NCBI RefSeq assembly: GCF_004193775.1
Contig: NC_041005.1
Location: forward strand, 17,517,865 to 17,581,864
Source: Glycine soja
Taxonomy: Eukaryota > Streptophyta > Magnoliopsida > Fabales > Fabaceae
Direction of reading: 5' to 3'
Length of the DNA: 64,000 nucleotides
In this document: in pieces, positions 10,103-21,337 of the stretch
How positions within the stretch are numbered: position 1 is the stretch's first letter
Layout of the letters: every line of letters starts with the position of its first letter
Made by a program: the position numbers and the translations under genes
The notes under the pieces: generated by a model
Database searches by the model: none
The model's input: only the letters and a program-made list of their open reading frames with translations
Told to the model about the DNA's origin: nothing

Positions 10103-11527
10103 TCACTCAAAAGCAGCAGAGGCAGGGGTTGGAGGATTAGCAAGAAATATATCAAGAAGTTGATGAATTGATGTGTAGTTATAATCAGGATATAGGCTTG
10201 AAGCTTCAAGGTCATTTTCCCGTAGCTCAAAGTTCACGAGGTCCCCTCTAACAAATACACTATGAAGAATGGGAACTGGAATATTGTGTGGAGGGGGTAA
10301 GGCTGCAACAACATTGAAAAAGTTTACCATTAGTCAACCCAAGGATAATTTGTCAATTTTAACATAACAAAATTTTGAAGAAAAATACAAAGTTTCTATA
10401 TCTTTAGTATTTACACAATATTTATCAAAATCTTCATATCAAGTAAAATAAAAGTTAATATATATATACTTGAATAAATATGTCTTACTCTGATAGATTG
10501 ACAATCTCTTCCTCAACAACAAATTCCTTGCGAAAATTCTGACCACCTTTTTGCTCCCACAATGATATCAACTCATTTTGTGATATGATATTCTTCGATG
10601 GTGGGTAAGTAACAACACGATTGCATGTTCTTGGATCATTTGCTACTTTAATAGTGTACATGGCGATATCTTCTTCATAATTTAGCACAGCTGATGAATA
10701 CGATTTTTACATGAGATTGTTAACAGATGACCTAATGTGTAAAAAATATAAATGTAAAAGTATTTAAGAAAATATTTTAATTAATAAAAATGATCATATT
10801 GATAATAAGAAACTATACATTCAAGTTGAAAACAAAAGCATATTGAATTTTTTATCATAGAAAAATTTAAAAAGTAATTTAATTAATAAAATTTTATTTT
10901 ATTGTAAATTTATAAAAACTTTATAAAGCTATTATTGATTGAAAATTTTAGTATTGTTAATTAAAAAATAAAATTTCCTTTTATTATATAATTAATAAAA
11001 ATAAAATTTAGTACTTTAATGTAGCATGACCTAATTTATTTTGAATTTTACTTTTCTTAAAATAAAAAGATGACTACAAATTTTTTTTAAAAAAAACTTT
11101 TCAAAAAATTTAGTTTTAGGAGCATTTAATATCTATTTTTACTTTCCATTCTTTGTTTTAAATGATCTCAAGACTCAAGAATACATTACTTAAAAATATT
11201 AAAACTTTTAAATAAATTTTTAACTAACATTATTAACTTTTTCATTAATTTGAATTAACCTCAACACCATAGTAATGTGGCTCGTGGGAATATGTACCTT
11301 TGGTATCACTGTTGCCATAGACAGTAATATCGTTCTTTTTCTCATAAGAACGAAGCAAATAATTAACAAAGTATGCACCAAAACAATTTGCAGAGACAAA
11401 GGTATAAGGGATCCCAACTACTTCAATTTTCCTTCTAATTTTTCTTTTCTTATCGAGAACAACTTGAAACGGAGGAAGAGGGGTTTACTCTATCCTCTTC
11501 CACCCGAAAATCTGACGGAAGGAATTT
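10103..11527 (-). pseudogene. Eugenol synthase / isoflavone reductase-like pseudogene, 5' end missing
   Basis: Three exons on the minus strand match the C-terminal two-thirds of NmrA-like NADPH-dependent reductases (eugenol synthase, isoflavone reductase and PCBER group). Exon 11298-11527 reads [20 protein letters not shown]; exon 10499-10690 reads [19 protein letters not shown] and [20 protein letters not shown]; exon 10103-10302 reads LPPPHNIPVPILHS and ends PASAAFE with TGA. Introns have TTGCAG or CATCAG acceptors and GT donors. The first exon contains small indels and a stop in the SDFG region near 11480-11520. The 10499 junction is out of phase, as if two bases were lost. The N-terminal exons with the GGTGYIG nucleotide-binding motif were not found, even beyond the CACTA element at 11897. 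It is therefore broken, although the last exon is clean. Confidence 0.82.
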
Positions 11528-11924
11528 CTGCAACACCAGATATTAAGAAGATAATTATCATTCCAATAACTAATATAAGTAGTTCCACGATACAATGTCA
11601 TGGTAGTGTTAACACAATATATAATTGCAATCACGAGATAAGCTTTTTTTAGACGGGTGGAGATCAAAAGTGTGTTTAATTCAATTTAATTAAGAGGATA
11701 GTATTTTTTTTGAAAAAATATACTATACACTAACAATGAGAATTAGTTTTATACTACTATTCAATTATAAACTAACATGTATGGTAAGTATATTGGTATG
11801 GCCTAGTACTCCCTTAAAAAAAGAAAGAATCCCACTATTCAACCTAGCTAAATAGTGGAATACCTTGGACCTATTTGACAAAGGTGAAACCTCCACCACT
11901 ACATAAATGACATTTTAAGTTGGT

Positions 11925-12250
11925 TATATATGGCTTTCTAAGACGGTTTTGAACCGTCGTAGAAAGAGACGTCGTAATATGAACTGCACTTATTACGACG
12001 GTTATTGACCCGTCGTAGATAGTAGTGTTTTCTAAGATGATTATTGGATAACCGTCTTAGAATGTTCCCTTTTCAAAGGCGGTTGCACGTCCTACACTGT
12101 CTTAATATGTCTTCAGAAACATGTAAATTTTAAGACAACTATTCAATAACCGTCTTAGAAATGTTCACATTCTAAATCGGTTAAAAGAGAATCGTCGTAA
12201 TATGTTTAAGAAACTAAGACAGTCATTCTTATAACCGTCGTAGATATTTT
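11925..12250. repeat. CACTA left subterminal repeats
   Basis: At least six imperfect inverted motif pairs occur, each a copy of AAGACGGTT followed within about 10-20 bp by its complement AACCGTCTTAGAA or ACCGTCGTAGA. In CACTA elements such motifs bind the transposase (TnpA-type). This dense array helps define the element boundary. Confidence 0.75.
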
Positions 12251-15200
12251 TTTTTTTTTGTATTTGTTGTGATCTCTGGTATCCTTTAAAAGCTGTTGCT
12301 TTTAATTATAACACACAATTTGAACTGGTGCAAAAACACAATTTAAACAATTATAAAATCATTTAATTACACAGTACTCATAGGAATTAAACAATTATGG
12401 TGCAAAGCTCATAAAAATGCCTAAGAAGACAATAAATGAATTACAAGAAGACCAACTTTGCTTCAACCCACAAGTTACCCTCAAAACATATAATCTATGA
12501 CAGAGAAAGGCAAGAAGACAACATGTATCTCCCGTCTACGTAATTCTTCTTTTCTTGCTTCTGATCTTGAACTTCTTTGCACCTCAAAGATGATGGCAGC
12601 TCCTACAACCTAAATAGAACGAAATCGATAATGGCAGAAATCTTGATGGATGGTATAGATGAAAATTTTGTAGCATGGGTCCTATAAGAAACATAATGGA
12701 AATAGAATGGATTTGAACATATCAACCAAAGACCATGTGAATAATTTGACAGACTTTTTTTTTTAATTGCCATAACTTTGATTGTAGAAAGGTTTTTTAC
12801 ACCCTCAAATAATACTATAATCACTATGCACTCCCTTAAAAGTTAAAACATCCTAGCATTAACCAGACCTTAATTTCATACCACAGTCGTAAATAAGAAG
12901 CAAGCTCAAATAAGTGATGTTTGGGCAATGAATTGCATGGCCATTTGTTATTGATGAGCTCAAACCTATTGGCCTAAGGAGTCTCTGCACAAGATGAATC
13001 TATTAATCCAGTTCCCAATACCTTATGCATGGAACCAATACAAAAACAAGAGATCTCTGGTCCTACCACGTAAAAACTAAGCAAAAGCAAGAGATCTAAT
13101 AAAAAACAAATCACAGCAACGCAAATGGCATAGTTTCTCATCCATTAGTTAGTTAATACAAAATGCTAGATAAAATTGTTGAAGCCATTGGAGTTTAACA
13201 AAATCTATGGATCAATAGTATAAATAAAACTTTAACATTTTCACTTATTTTAATAGAGTTTATCAAAATTAAAAATATTAAAAAATTTATTTGTGATATA
13301 TTATGCCACAAAAAAAATTGATTAATAGTAGTAAAAGTTTTATTTTCTTTGTTTTCACAAACAAAAGTACCTTGCTTTTAAATGTGTGGATTCACAGACA
13401 AAATGATCAGTTGAGGGTAAACTTGCCTAAAAAACAGATAAACCATGGGTTTTATTTTCATCTACCTCGAAACAATATTCTCCTCCTTCGTCTTGTATCC
13501 TCACCAACACTTCTTAATATCAATTTCAGTCCTACCAATACAATCAGTCATTAATGATCTCCTTGGTTTAACAAATACTAGGAGCACTCTGTATTTTGAT
13601 TAATAGTAGTAAAAGTTTTATTTTCTTTCGTTGAATTATATATATATAATCCTTCCTTACTCCTAAGTTTTTCTTGATTTTTAACTTTAGGTTGCAAGAA
13701 GGACTAATAACAAATTTCTTATTAAGCCCAAAAATTAAATTATACAATATTAAATTTTGGAACTAAAAGAAATTCAATAAAATATATACGATTAAAAACA
13801 TATCTTATCCTTTAATTAATTATCAAAATAAAATAATTTAATCTTTACGTTGTTGTCTTAAATAATCTTTAGAAATATTAAAAGACAACTATTTTAGGAT
13901 TTGAAATTTTAAAAACTAAAATTAGAATAATTGACTTCTTAAAAAGATGTTTTGACTTTAAAAAATATATTCACAGGTACTATGTGAACTTTTTTTTATT
14001 CATAGGTAATATGTGAACTAAAGAAAAATCATATAAAATATAACTTTTAAAATAATTATTATATATATTAACAAATTTATCGTATATTTTAAGTAAAATA
14101 GTGATAATAACTACACCTTTATGTCATTTTCACGTTGACAACAGTATTTAAAGAATCATTATGGCAGAACAATGGCCGCCCAATAAAACCAAATCATTTG
14201 GTTAAGTCTAATTTCCTAATGAAAATTGGTTGATCGATATTTGATTTAATTATATAATTGATATTTTATATTTTAGTTTGGTCTCTTAAAAGTTAGAAAT
14301 TCAAGTATTGAGATGTTTTTATTCTAAAAGCATGTTAATAGTAAAATTCAAGTATAAAAGATGTGATTCAATTACTTTTAATATCAATTCAAAATGAAAT
14401 TTAAACCAAAAATCAGTTATTCAAAATGAAGTTGAATAAGGTTTTAAATTAACATATAGAAATGATGATATAGCTATAAGATTGATCTAATGATTTAGGA
14501 TGATAAAGAAAGAAGAAAATAAGAGAAATAATGGGTTCAAATTTCCTAATTAATATTTCTAATAAAATTAATAATTTATTATTTACCAAAAAAAATAGGA
14601 ATGATGATGCATGTTGGTGAAAAAGAAAATATGATGACTAAAAGGGAAAGGCAAGAGAAGAAAATATGCATGTGGAGTGACTAAAAGAGAAAATATAATA
14701 AATATAATGTTATGTCATAATTTGTACACATGTAAATGTATTTAATTCCTAAAATAATAATAATCTACACAAATTTTATCTAAAGCAAAATCCCAAGCAT
14801 TACACGGGCTAACCAGCATTTGGAAAACATTTGTAATATGGTAACAATTCAAAACCTTGTTTATACTAATCATAATCCTAGCTAATTATGGAAACAAATC
14901 ATTATAAAATAAAGAAATATGGTAACTAATCCTAAGGCATAAAAAGGAAATATGGAAACTGATCTTAAAGGATAATCATAGATATGGTAAAGTATTTGCA
15001 AATAAAACACTCTGATGACATGAATGGCATCTAAAAAAGGGATAAAAATCAGCTTTTAATTCATAAATTCATAATCACACCAATTATCACAAATGATTTT
15101 CCATTAAGTTATTGTTATGAGTATGACCATCTTGACAGAGACATGTCTATCCAAAATATAACTTTGTAATTTTCTAACCTATGTAACTTTTTTCTTTCTT

Positions 15201-15280
15201 TCTAATTCCCCTCTTAATTTTTCTAGTTATGCATACATATGAGTGCACAAACAGAATTTACCAGTTAATAAAACAAATAC
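12251..15280. other. CACTA interior, no coding motif seen
   Basis: About 3 kb of AT-rich DNA without a recognisable transposase or captured exon. A 33-bp direct repeat lies at 13318-13350 and 13596-13628. Frames at 12603-12824 and 13303-13554 show no motif. Confidence 0.45.
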
Positions 15281-15346
15281 CTTATTAAAACCAGGGACCA
15301 AATCTTGAAGAATTTTCATCCTTTCACTAATCTTTTCCCTTCGAGC
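15281..15346 (-). pseudogene. Captured bHLH transcription-factor exon (66 bp)
   Basis: This minus-strand 66-bp exon encodes 22 residues with the core ARREKISERMKILQDLVPG, the basic and helix 1 part of a plant bHLH domain, including the R-E-K/R-I-S-E-R-M basic motif. It has an acceptor ending GGACAG directly upstream and a donor GTATTTG directly downstream, and the length equals the conserved exon of the BEE/CIB-like group as I recall it. The rest of the gene is absent. It lies inside the CACTA element, 177 bp from the SF3B2 piece and on the same strand, so both could be in one transcript. Confidence 0.82.
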
Positions 15347-15522
15347 CTGTCCAACATCCACAAACATCCCAATCAGAAATCAATCACAGTCAACAACTTT
15401 AATCCAAACAAATCAATAACCTTAAAATTACCCCCTTAACATAGTGACAAAATTTAGCTATCATTATTTACCAAAATAATATATTTTAAAATCATAAAAT
15501 AACAAAATTAAATGTAACACAC

Positions 15523-16263
15523 CTTTGCCACCATGTCACTAGAATCCTCACACTGATTTCGTAACTTCTTTTCCTCCCTTGCTTCTTCATACCTGGAACA
15601 GTTCCAGGAGAGGTAACAAATCAGAGTCATGATGTTAACATCACTAACAGGCAAAAGAAAGTTTCTTTTTTTAAAAAAAAAGAATTCATACTTCGCGGGT
15701 AAAACATTTTCCATGGCATCCAACTCTTGTGGCAGTAAAGTGACATCTACTTTATATAACTTTTGTCCTCTAAGTAAATCAATCTGGAAAACATGAAACA
15801 TGTTATCCCACCAATCAATATCATCACACAAAAACCCCTTCTCCCCTTTCTCCCTAAATATAGAGGAAACTCTTTTAAGTTTTACCCTTTTAGCCCCTGA
15901 CTTGTCCTGGGTGCCAGTGTTAACCACATAACTGAAGAGAAAGGGACATCAGAACTTGTTAATAAACAAATAATTGTGAGGAAGAAAAAACAAAAATATC
16001 ACCCAAATATTACAAGAAAAAGGTGCCAATTTAGCATACGTGTGTGTAGTTCCAAGCAAAGTTCCTGGAGCAATTTTTTCCTTCTTCTCTTCAAGTACCT
16101 TCATGAAAAACAACATGGTTAATGACAAACAAATGATCAAAGAGCTAAAATTGATGGAAGAGCAGAAATAGAAACACTCACTTGATAAAGAGGCTTTTTA
16201 GGTTCCTTCCTCTGCTGCTTACGAAGGTCAATAACATCAGGTGTCTCCACTCTAGTGGGAGTG
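15523..16263 (-). pseudogene. Captured SF3B2 (SAP145) splicing-factor gene fragment, five exons
   Basis: Five minus-strand exons match the C-terminal region of splicing factor 3B subunit 2, a U2 snRNP protein. They are 16182-16263 (ETPDVIDLRKQQRKEP), 16040-16098 (VLEEKKEKIAPGTLLGTTHT), 15886-15931 (YVVNTGTQDKSGAKR), 15692-15783 (VDVTLLPQELDAMENVLPAK) and 15523-15592 (YEEAREEKKLRNQCEDSSDM). Each intron begins GT and ends AG, and phases agree (82, 59, 46, 92 and 70 nt), giving about 116 codons with no stop. Introns were kept, so this is a genomic DNA capture, not a retrocopy. The final Lys-rich tail and the N-terminal two-thirds are missing. It cannot encode a working SF3B2 but could be transcribed and spliced. 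Confidence 0.88.
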
Positions 16264-16598
16264 CTAGGAAGGAAAATGCAACAGAAAAGAGGAAATAAAT
16301 GAGTTCACAAACACAGGAGATTATACAACAAGCCCAAAACCAGACCTTGACAGACTATCAACCACCACTCACACACACATGCAGAGTAGAGAATTACAAA
16401 CATGTTTCGCTAGAAATTCATGAGGATGGTTGTTTAGGTTAATTATTAACCACTGCTGAACTAAATTAGCCATGTGATAGGTCCTCATGCGCCTCGCACA
16501 TCATGATTTTCATCTGTTGTGCACCACAAACAAATTCAAATTAATTGAAATCAAAATCAAATTAAAAATCAGCAGAGAAAGCAAATTAATGAACGAAC

Positions 16599-16823
16599 CT
16601 TGACGGCGATGTCATTTTTGCGAGCTCTCCAGACGGTGGCGACACGCAGGGGAAGAGGATCGGCGTCGAAGGCCTCGAGGCGCGGCGGCCAGGCGAGGTG
16701 GCTCTTGTAGCAGAGGAACACGTGGTGGTCGTAGGCCTCCAAGGTGCCGGCGAGGTTTTCCTTGTACATCTCCGGCCAAGAGAAGCCGTGCTTGGCGTCG
16801 TCGAGTGCCGGCGAGAAAAGCAT
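16599..16823 (-). pseudogene. Captured sucrase/ferredoxin-like gene, first exon
   Basis: This minus-strand exon starts at ATG 16821-16823 and encodes 75 residues beginning MLFSPALDDAKHGFSWPEMY and ending near ARKNDIAVK. It matches the N-terminal part of plant sucrase/ferredoxin-like (thioredoxin-like ferredoxin fold) proteins. The frame also runs upstream to another ATG at 16880. The exon ends at AAG followed by GTTCGT, a weak donor. GC content is clearly higher than around it. The second half with its metal-binding cysteines is absent. It is the 5'-most captured piece, so it may bring its own promoter (about 16830-17080) and drive a chimeric RNA through the SF3B2 and bHLH exons. That role is inferred. 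Confidence 0.72.
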
Positions 16824-17094
16824 GCTCTCATTCTTAATTAAGAAAAGACCTACGAAGAAAAATCTCTCCACCAACAACACGCTACACTTCCAATGTTGTG
16901 ATAAACCCTAAAAACTCAAAAAGAGAATGTTGTGAAAGATTTGATTAGAGGGAGGAGGAGAAAAGAAAAAGAAAGAGGGAGGGAATATGAAGGGTGGGGA
17001 GGCTGCGACACGGGTTACTAAAGGAGTATCAAAATGAGAACAAGCTAGGGTTAGAAACCAAGGCGATTTTTTAAGAAACTCGTCGTCCTTTAAG

Positions 17095-17284
17095 TTGTCA
17101 ATAATTACAGTAAAGCCACCGTGTCACATTCTAAGGCGGTTATACCGAACCATCTTAGAATGTGCGTCGTAAAAATAAAATATAATGATCTTAATTACAA
17201 AAATGACACCGCATCACATTCTAAGACGGTTTTCATATAACCGCCTTAGAATGTGTGTCGTAAAAAATGATTTTTTTAGTAGTG
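17095..17284. repeat. CACTA right subterminal repeats
   Basis: Two units of about 100 bp each contain CATTCTAAG(G/A)CGGTT, a short loop, its complement ending CTTAGAATGTG, then GTCGTAAAAA. They mirror the left subterminal motifs and end at GTAGTG. Confidence 0.75.
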
Positions 17285-17287
17285 CTC

Positions 17288-18456
17288 AGATATTCCGTCT
17301 AACCCTCTTGGGCATGAGAAAACCTTAGGTATTTGGCTCAACCCTAGCCTAGTACCCTTTCGATCACCACCTAGTATCTTTTTGGCCATGGTCTAGTACC
17401 CTCTCAACCACCATCCTATGGAGGCCAAATTAAGAATTTGACTTATCTTATCTTAATAATATATCAACATTGTCAAGTAATCTCAATACCCTTAATTGAA
17501 AGGCAAAGCCATGGACCTTGAGACCCATAAATATGTATATATAAATGGTTAGATGATCAATGTAACACATGATTAATTCTATCCACTCTCATTTACTATG
17601 CTCATTTTTCTCTCTGCATTGATACCTAACTTGATCATTAGAGTGCCTTTTGTAGGTATCTCACGCTTCGGAGAATTGTTTCACTAAATACTAGGGAAGG
17701 ACACCCCAAAGAGAAGGACACGACTAGAAGAAAAAGTATCTGACCATCTTTAGGAAGAAACATTAAGTTTGTTGATTTTTAAAAGGTCATATACTAAACA
17801 TGATTTGTGAATGATCGTCAGTGTAAAAATTGACAATGCATAATCATTAAATATCTAATTTTTTTTTATCAAATGTTTAACATAGAGAATTTTTTAAATA
17901 AAGATAAGGGTTATTAAATATGTTTTTTATCAATAAATGTTAGTTGTTAGTTTTTGTTATATACATATTAAATATGATTTTTGGGATGCAGATGCATGCA
18001 ACCTTCATCTTGAAACGCTAGTAATGCAAAAGGTTTTGAATCATGAAAAATGTGTAATGCTTATGAAATTCTTTCCTATTTTTGTGATTTTGATTTTGAT
18101 TTGTTTTTTTTTCTTCTTTTTTTCTTTTTGTGGAAAACAGAGATTGACTGCCTCTTTTTTAAAGACGTAATAACTCATGAGACCTTATCCTATCTTTTTG
18201 CAAATCTCTTCGGGGACTCCCTCAGAGTGTATGCTTTGTTTGATTTAGTCACTTGAAAATTTTAGAATGACAACAATGGAGCCGTTTGACATTTAATCAA
18301 TCAACCGAAATATTGATCCTAGGGTTTTCCCCTTTCTTTTTTAAAAACTTCGATTATTCTACACAACAAGAAAAAAAAGGCTTTGGGACGGATCGCATGC
18401 ACCATGGAAGGATGGCAATGGATGGTTACACTTTGGTTTATGACCAAATGGAACTT
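17288..18456. other. Intergenic DNA, no gene seen
   Basis: Frames at 17937-18256 translate to T-run-derived low-complexity residues and are not credible genes. No missing exon of the 10103-11527 reductase was found here. Confidence 0.45.
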
Positions 18457-20230
18457 TCATGACCTAAGATTATAGAGTGAACCTTTGAATAACTTAAAAG
18501 GTGTCTTTGAGACAACATTGGTCGGAACTCTATTTAATATATACACAACCATCTTAAGTGCTTTAATCCATAAGAACTGAGGAAGTTTTGCATTACTCCT
18601 CACACTTCTCACCAGGTCCATTAAGGTTTGATTTCTTCCTTCTGCCACACATTCTAATATGGAGAACTATGCATAGTGTATTGGGCAACAATCCCATGTT
18701 CTTGAAGAAATTTCACAAATGGACCAGGTGCTCGTCCACTTTTCATGTACCTACCATAGTACTCTCCACCTCTATTTGATCTTATAATCTTAATTTGTTT
18801 TCCACATTGTTTCTCTACTTCAGCCTTAAAAACTTTAAAGGCAACCAAAGCTTCATCTTTAGAACAAAATAAGTAAAGATACATATATCATGAGTAATTA
18901 TTTATAAAGGTGATAAAGTATCTCGGACTACTTGTGTCCATGTTTGGACAACAAATTTTTGTATGAATAATCTCTAATAGGTTTGAACTCCTCTTTGCAT
19001 CGGTTTTAGACTTGTTAGTTTTTCTTACCCTTAATGTAATCCACACAAGTCTCAAAATCAACAATATCAAAAGTACTATGTACCCCATCATTTACTAATC
19101 GCTTAATTATCTCAATGGAAACGTGTCCCAATCTCTGATGCCATAACATAGAGGAATCCTCATTCACAACACATCATTTTAACCCATCAGAAACATGCAT
19201 AGAATTATAAGCAACTTTTTTTTTTAAATTAATAAAGTAAAGATCATCACGGAGTTCACGAAAACCAACAATTTCAAATTTATTTGTCCAGAAATTTAAA
19301 ATAAAATCCCAAAGGTGCAAGTCTTGAAATAGAAATCAAGTTACTACAAAAACTAGGAACATAAAAAGTCTTTTCTAAATGCAAAATAAAACCACTGCTT
19401 AAAACTAAATTGCATGTGTCAATGACCTCCACATGTGAGCTCATCTTGCTCCCTTATAGATGTATTGCTCACTTCCCATTGGCCTCCTTAGGTTTTCCAT
19501 ACCCTGCAAGCTATTAGAAACATGGATCGTAGAACCAGAATCAATCCACCATGTGTTATGATTAACATTAACCATATTAGATTCATAACAAATAAAAACA
19601 AATTAAGTACCTTTCTTTTCGAGCCAATTATTAAACTTTGGGTAGTCTTTCTTCACGTGTCTCTTCTTCTTGCAAAAGAAAAACTTTGACTGCTTCTTTA
19701 TGAGTGGCTGAACAAGAATCTTTCCCTTGCGATTAACTTGATTCCTTTTGTTCTTTTCAAAACTAGTCAAGTTCAATCTTTTGCCCTTTTCCATTAGTAA
19801 CCTTTCCTCTTCTTGAACACATATGGTCAAAAGCTCATTATCAGACCACTATATCCCAAATGCACAAGATGCGATCACACATTCCTCGTATCCTAGTGAG
19901 CCTCATGGATGAGAACTGCATTATAAGGGTGCTAGCAAGGGATTTATCAAATTTAGTAAATTGTTCATCAATAGATTTCAATAAATCCTAGACATTATCA
20001 TGCTAGTTCATAGAACCTCAGATACAAGCAAAAATGTTTGTCTTTATGAAAGTCACAAAAAGGCGATTAAACCTCTCCCACTTTTCATAAAGATCAACTA
20101 CATTTGGAGTGTTGGTCTCAGTAATAATTGGTGATTCTTCTTTCTTGATAGCATAATCAATGTCCATCTAGCCCAAATGGAGAAGAACTTTCTCCTTCTA
20201 AACCTTATAATTGTCACCCCTTAATTCGGG
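18457..20230 (-). pseudogene. Tnt1-like Copia remnant: gag, protease and integrase, minus strand
   Basis: Reading the minus strand from about 20230: gag pieces (SIDEQFTKFDKSLASTLIM, about 19900-20000), a damaged zinc knuckle (FFCKKKRHVKKDYPKF, about 19640-19690, with Gly and the last Cys changed), protease WWIDSGSTIHVSNS (about 19500-19545, DSG kept), pre-integrase, and integrase (18654-19091). The first and second catalytic Asp are lost (IHTKICCPN and IRSNRGGEY). The integrase end is [15 protein letters not shown] at 18600-18648. RT, RNase H and the 3' LTR are absent, so the element was cut after integrase. Many stops and frameshifts are present. Confidence 0.8.
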
Positions 20231-20239
20231 AATACACAC

Positions 20240-21320
20240 TTGATATCAGAAATATTCACAAATTGAGAGAAACAATAGAGTTCAAAACACATGCTCATAA
20301 TCATAATTTAAGACTAAATAAATATCATGTTTCATCAATGCAAAAATGTCTTAATTCAAGAATCTAGTGAAATAAAAGTTGTTTGTTGGCTAAAGTCCTA
20401 CTCAATTAGACTCATCTTATAACCTTATGACAAAACTATCAAATTATGTTTTTTCCTTAATTCCTGTGGGTCGATTAAGAAATGTAATCTGATATTTCAT
20501 CCCAATTAACCATGCAAACATAAAAAAATTCTTGTGGGTGTATTTTATCACATTACATATGATTAATTACAATTAATGTTCTAAGGTAGTCTTAAAACTT
20601 AATATATATTCTAAACAATTAAAGATGTTGTGGCTACTCTCTAATTTATTAAAATTATATCCACTACTTAACATTAAATCTCTAAATTGTTCAGACAACA
20701 TATAAATATTTAATATTGCATACTTAATTAAAAAAGAATAAACATACAATTTTTACCAAATAAATATCTAATGTGCATTCTATAAATCCAATAAACAGAC
20801 TATCTAAATACAAAAACACATTAATAATATCAAATTGTGAATATAGCATAGTGGCGGGCTCATATGCTAGGCGCAAAAGGAAATAGGGTTCAACTTTGGT
20901 TAGGACCAAATTGTTGGTTTTATTTTTATTTCAAAGAAAAACACGTTAAAAAGGTTAAAAGTTTGACAAAAGGCACATATCTAGGTCCGAACTCAGTTAC
21001 AAGGGCTTTAAGGAAGCACACCTTACACCACATTTAGACACACAAAACAACCAAGCAATTTGCATTTAAGTCATCTTCAACATTAAGCCGAGTCATTTTG
21101 ACCCGATTGCAACCCGCAAACCCAAATACAAAACCCGGCATTTTCTCAACAATTTTAGCACCTAATTCATCATTTTAAAGCCTAGAAAGGTTATAAACAT
21201 GTTTTACATTTAACTTACAATATTAGTTTAAATTAAAAGGTCAAATTCACAATACCCAAAAACTAAAAAATTCAAACTCACAGAAGATAATAAGAACAAG
21301 CAAGGTAGAGGCATAAACAA
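20240..21320. other. AT-rich DNA, no gene seen
   Basis: If the primer-binding-site-like sequence at 21321 belongs to the Tnt1-like remnant, this 1.1 kb is its leader plus unrelated inserted DNA. No protein motif was recognised. Confidence 0.35.
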
Positions 21321-21337
21321 GGCTTTGATGCCACTTG
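21321..21337 (-). other. Candidate LTR end and primer-binding site, minus strand
   Basis: The minus strand reads CTTACA (an LTR-type end) then AG and TGGCATCAAAGCC, which resembles the methionine-tRNA primer site TGGTATCAGAGCC with two changes. Orientation agrees with the Tnt1-like gag to its left. The other edge of this LTR is not defined. Confidence 0.45.

Larger units (their letters stand above)
11897..17284. mobile_element. CACTA-superfamily DNA transposon carrying host gene fragments
   Basis: The left end starts CACTAC at 11897 and the right end finishes GTAGTG at 17284, the inverted terminal signature of CACTA (En/Spm) elements. Subterminal regions are packed with inverted motifs around AAGACGGTT and AACCGTCTTAGAA. 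The 3-bp flanks are CAC (11894-11896) and CTC (17285-17287), so the expected 3-bp duplication is imperfect by one base. No CACTA transposase was recognised, so it looks non-autonomous. The right part holds three pieces of unrelated host genes on the minus strand, listed separately. CACTA elements with captured fragments are known in soybean (Tgm-Express1); whether this belongs to that family cannot be told here. Confidence 0.85.

Noticed and set aside
16586..16831. 81-codon Arg/Ser-rich minus-strand frame
   Set aside because: It is a shifted reading of the GC-rich captured sucrase/ferredoxin-like exon, whose true frame matches a protein family.
17285..18456. Missing 5' exons of the eugenol synthase-like gene beyond the CACTA element
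   Set aside because: Searched for the glycine-rich nucleotide-binding start on the minus strand and found none.
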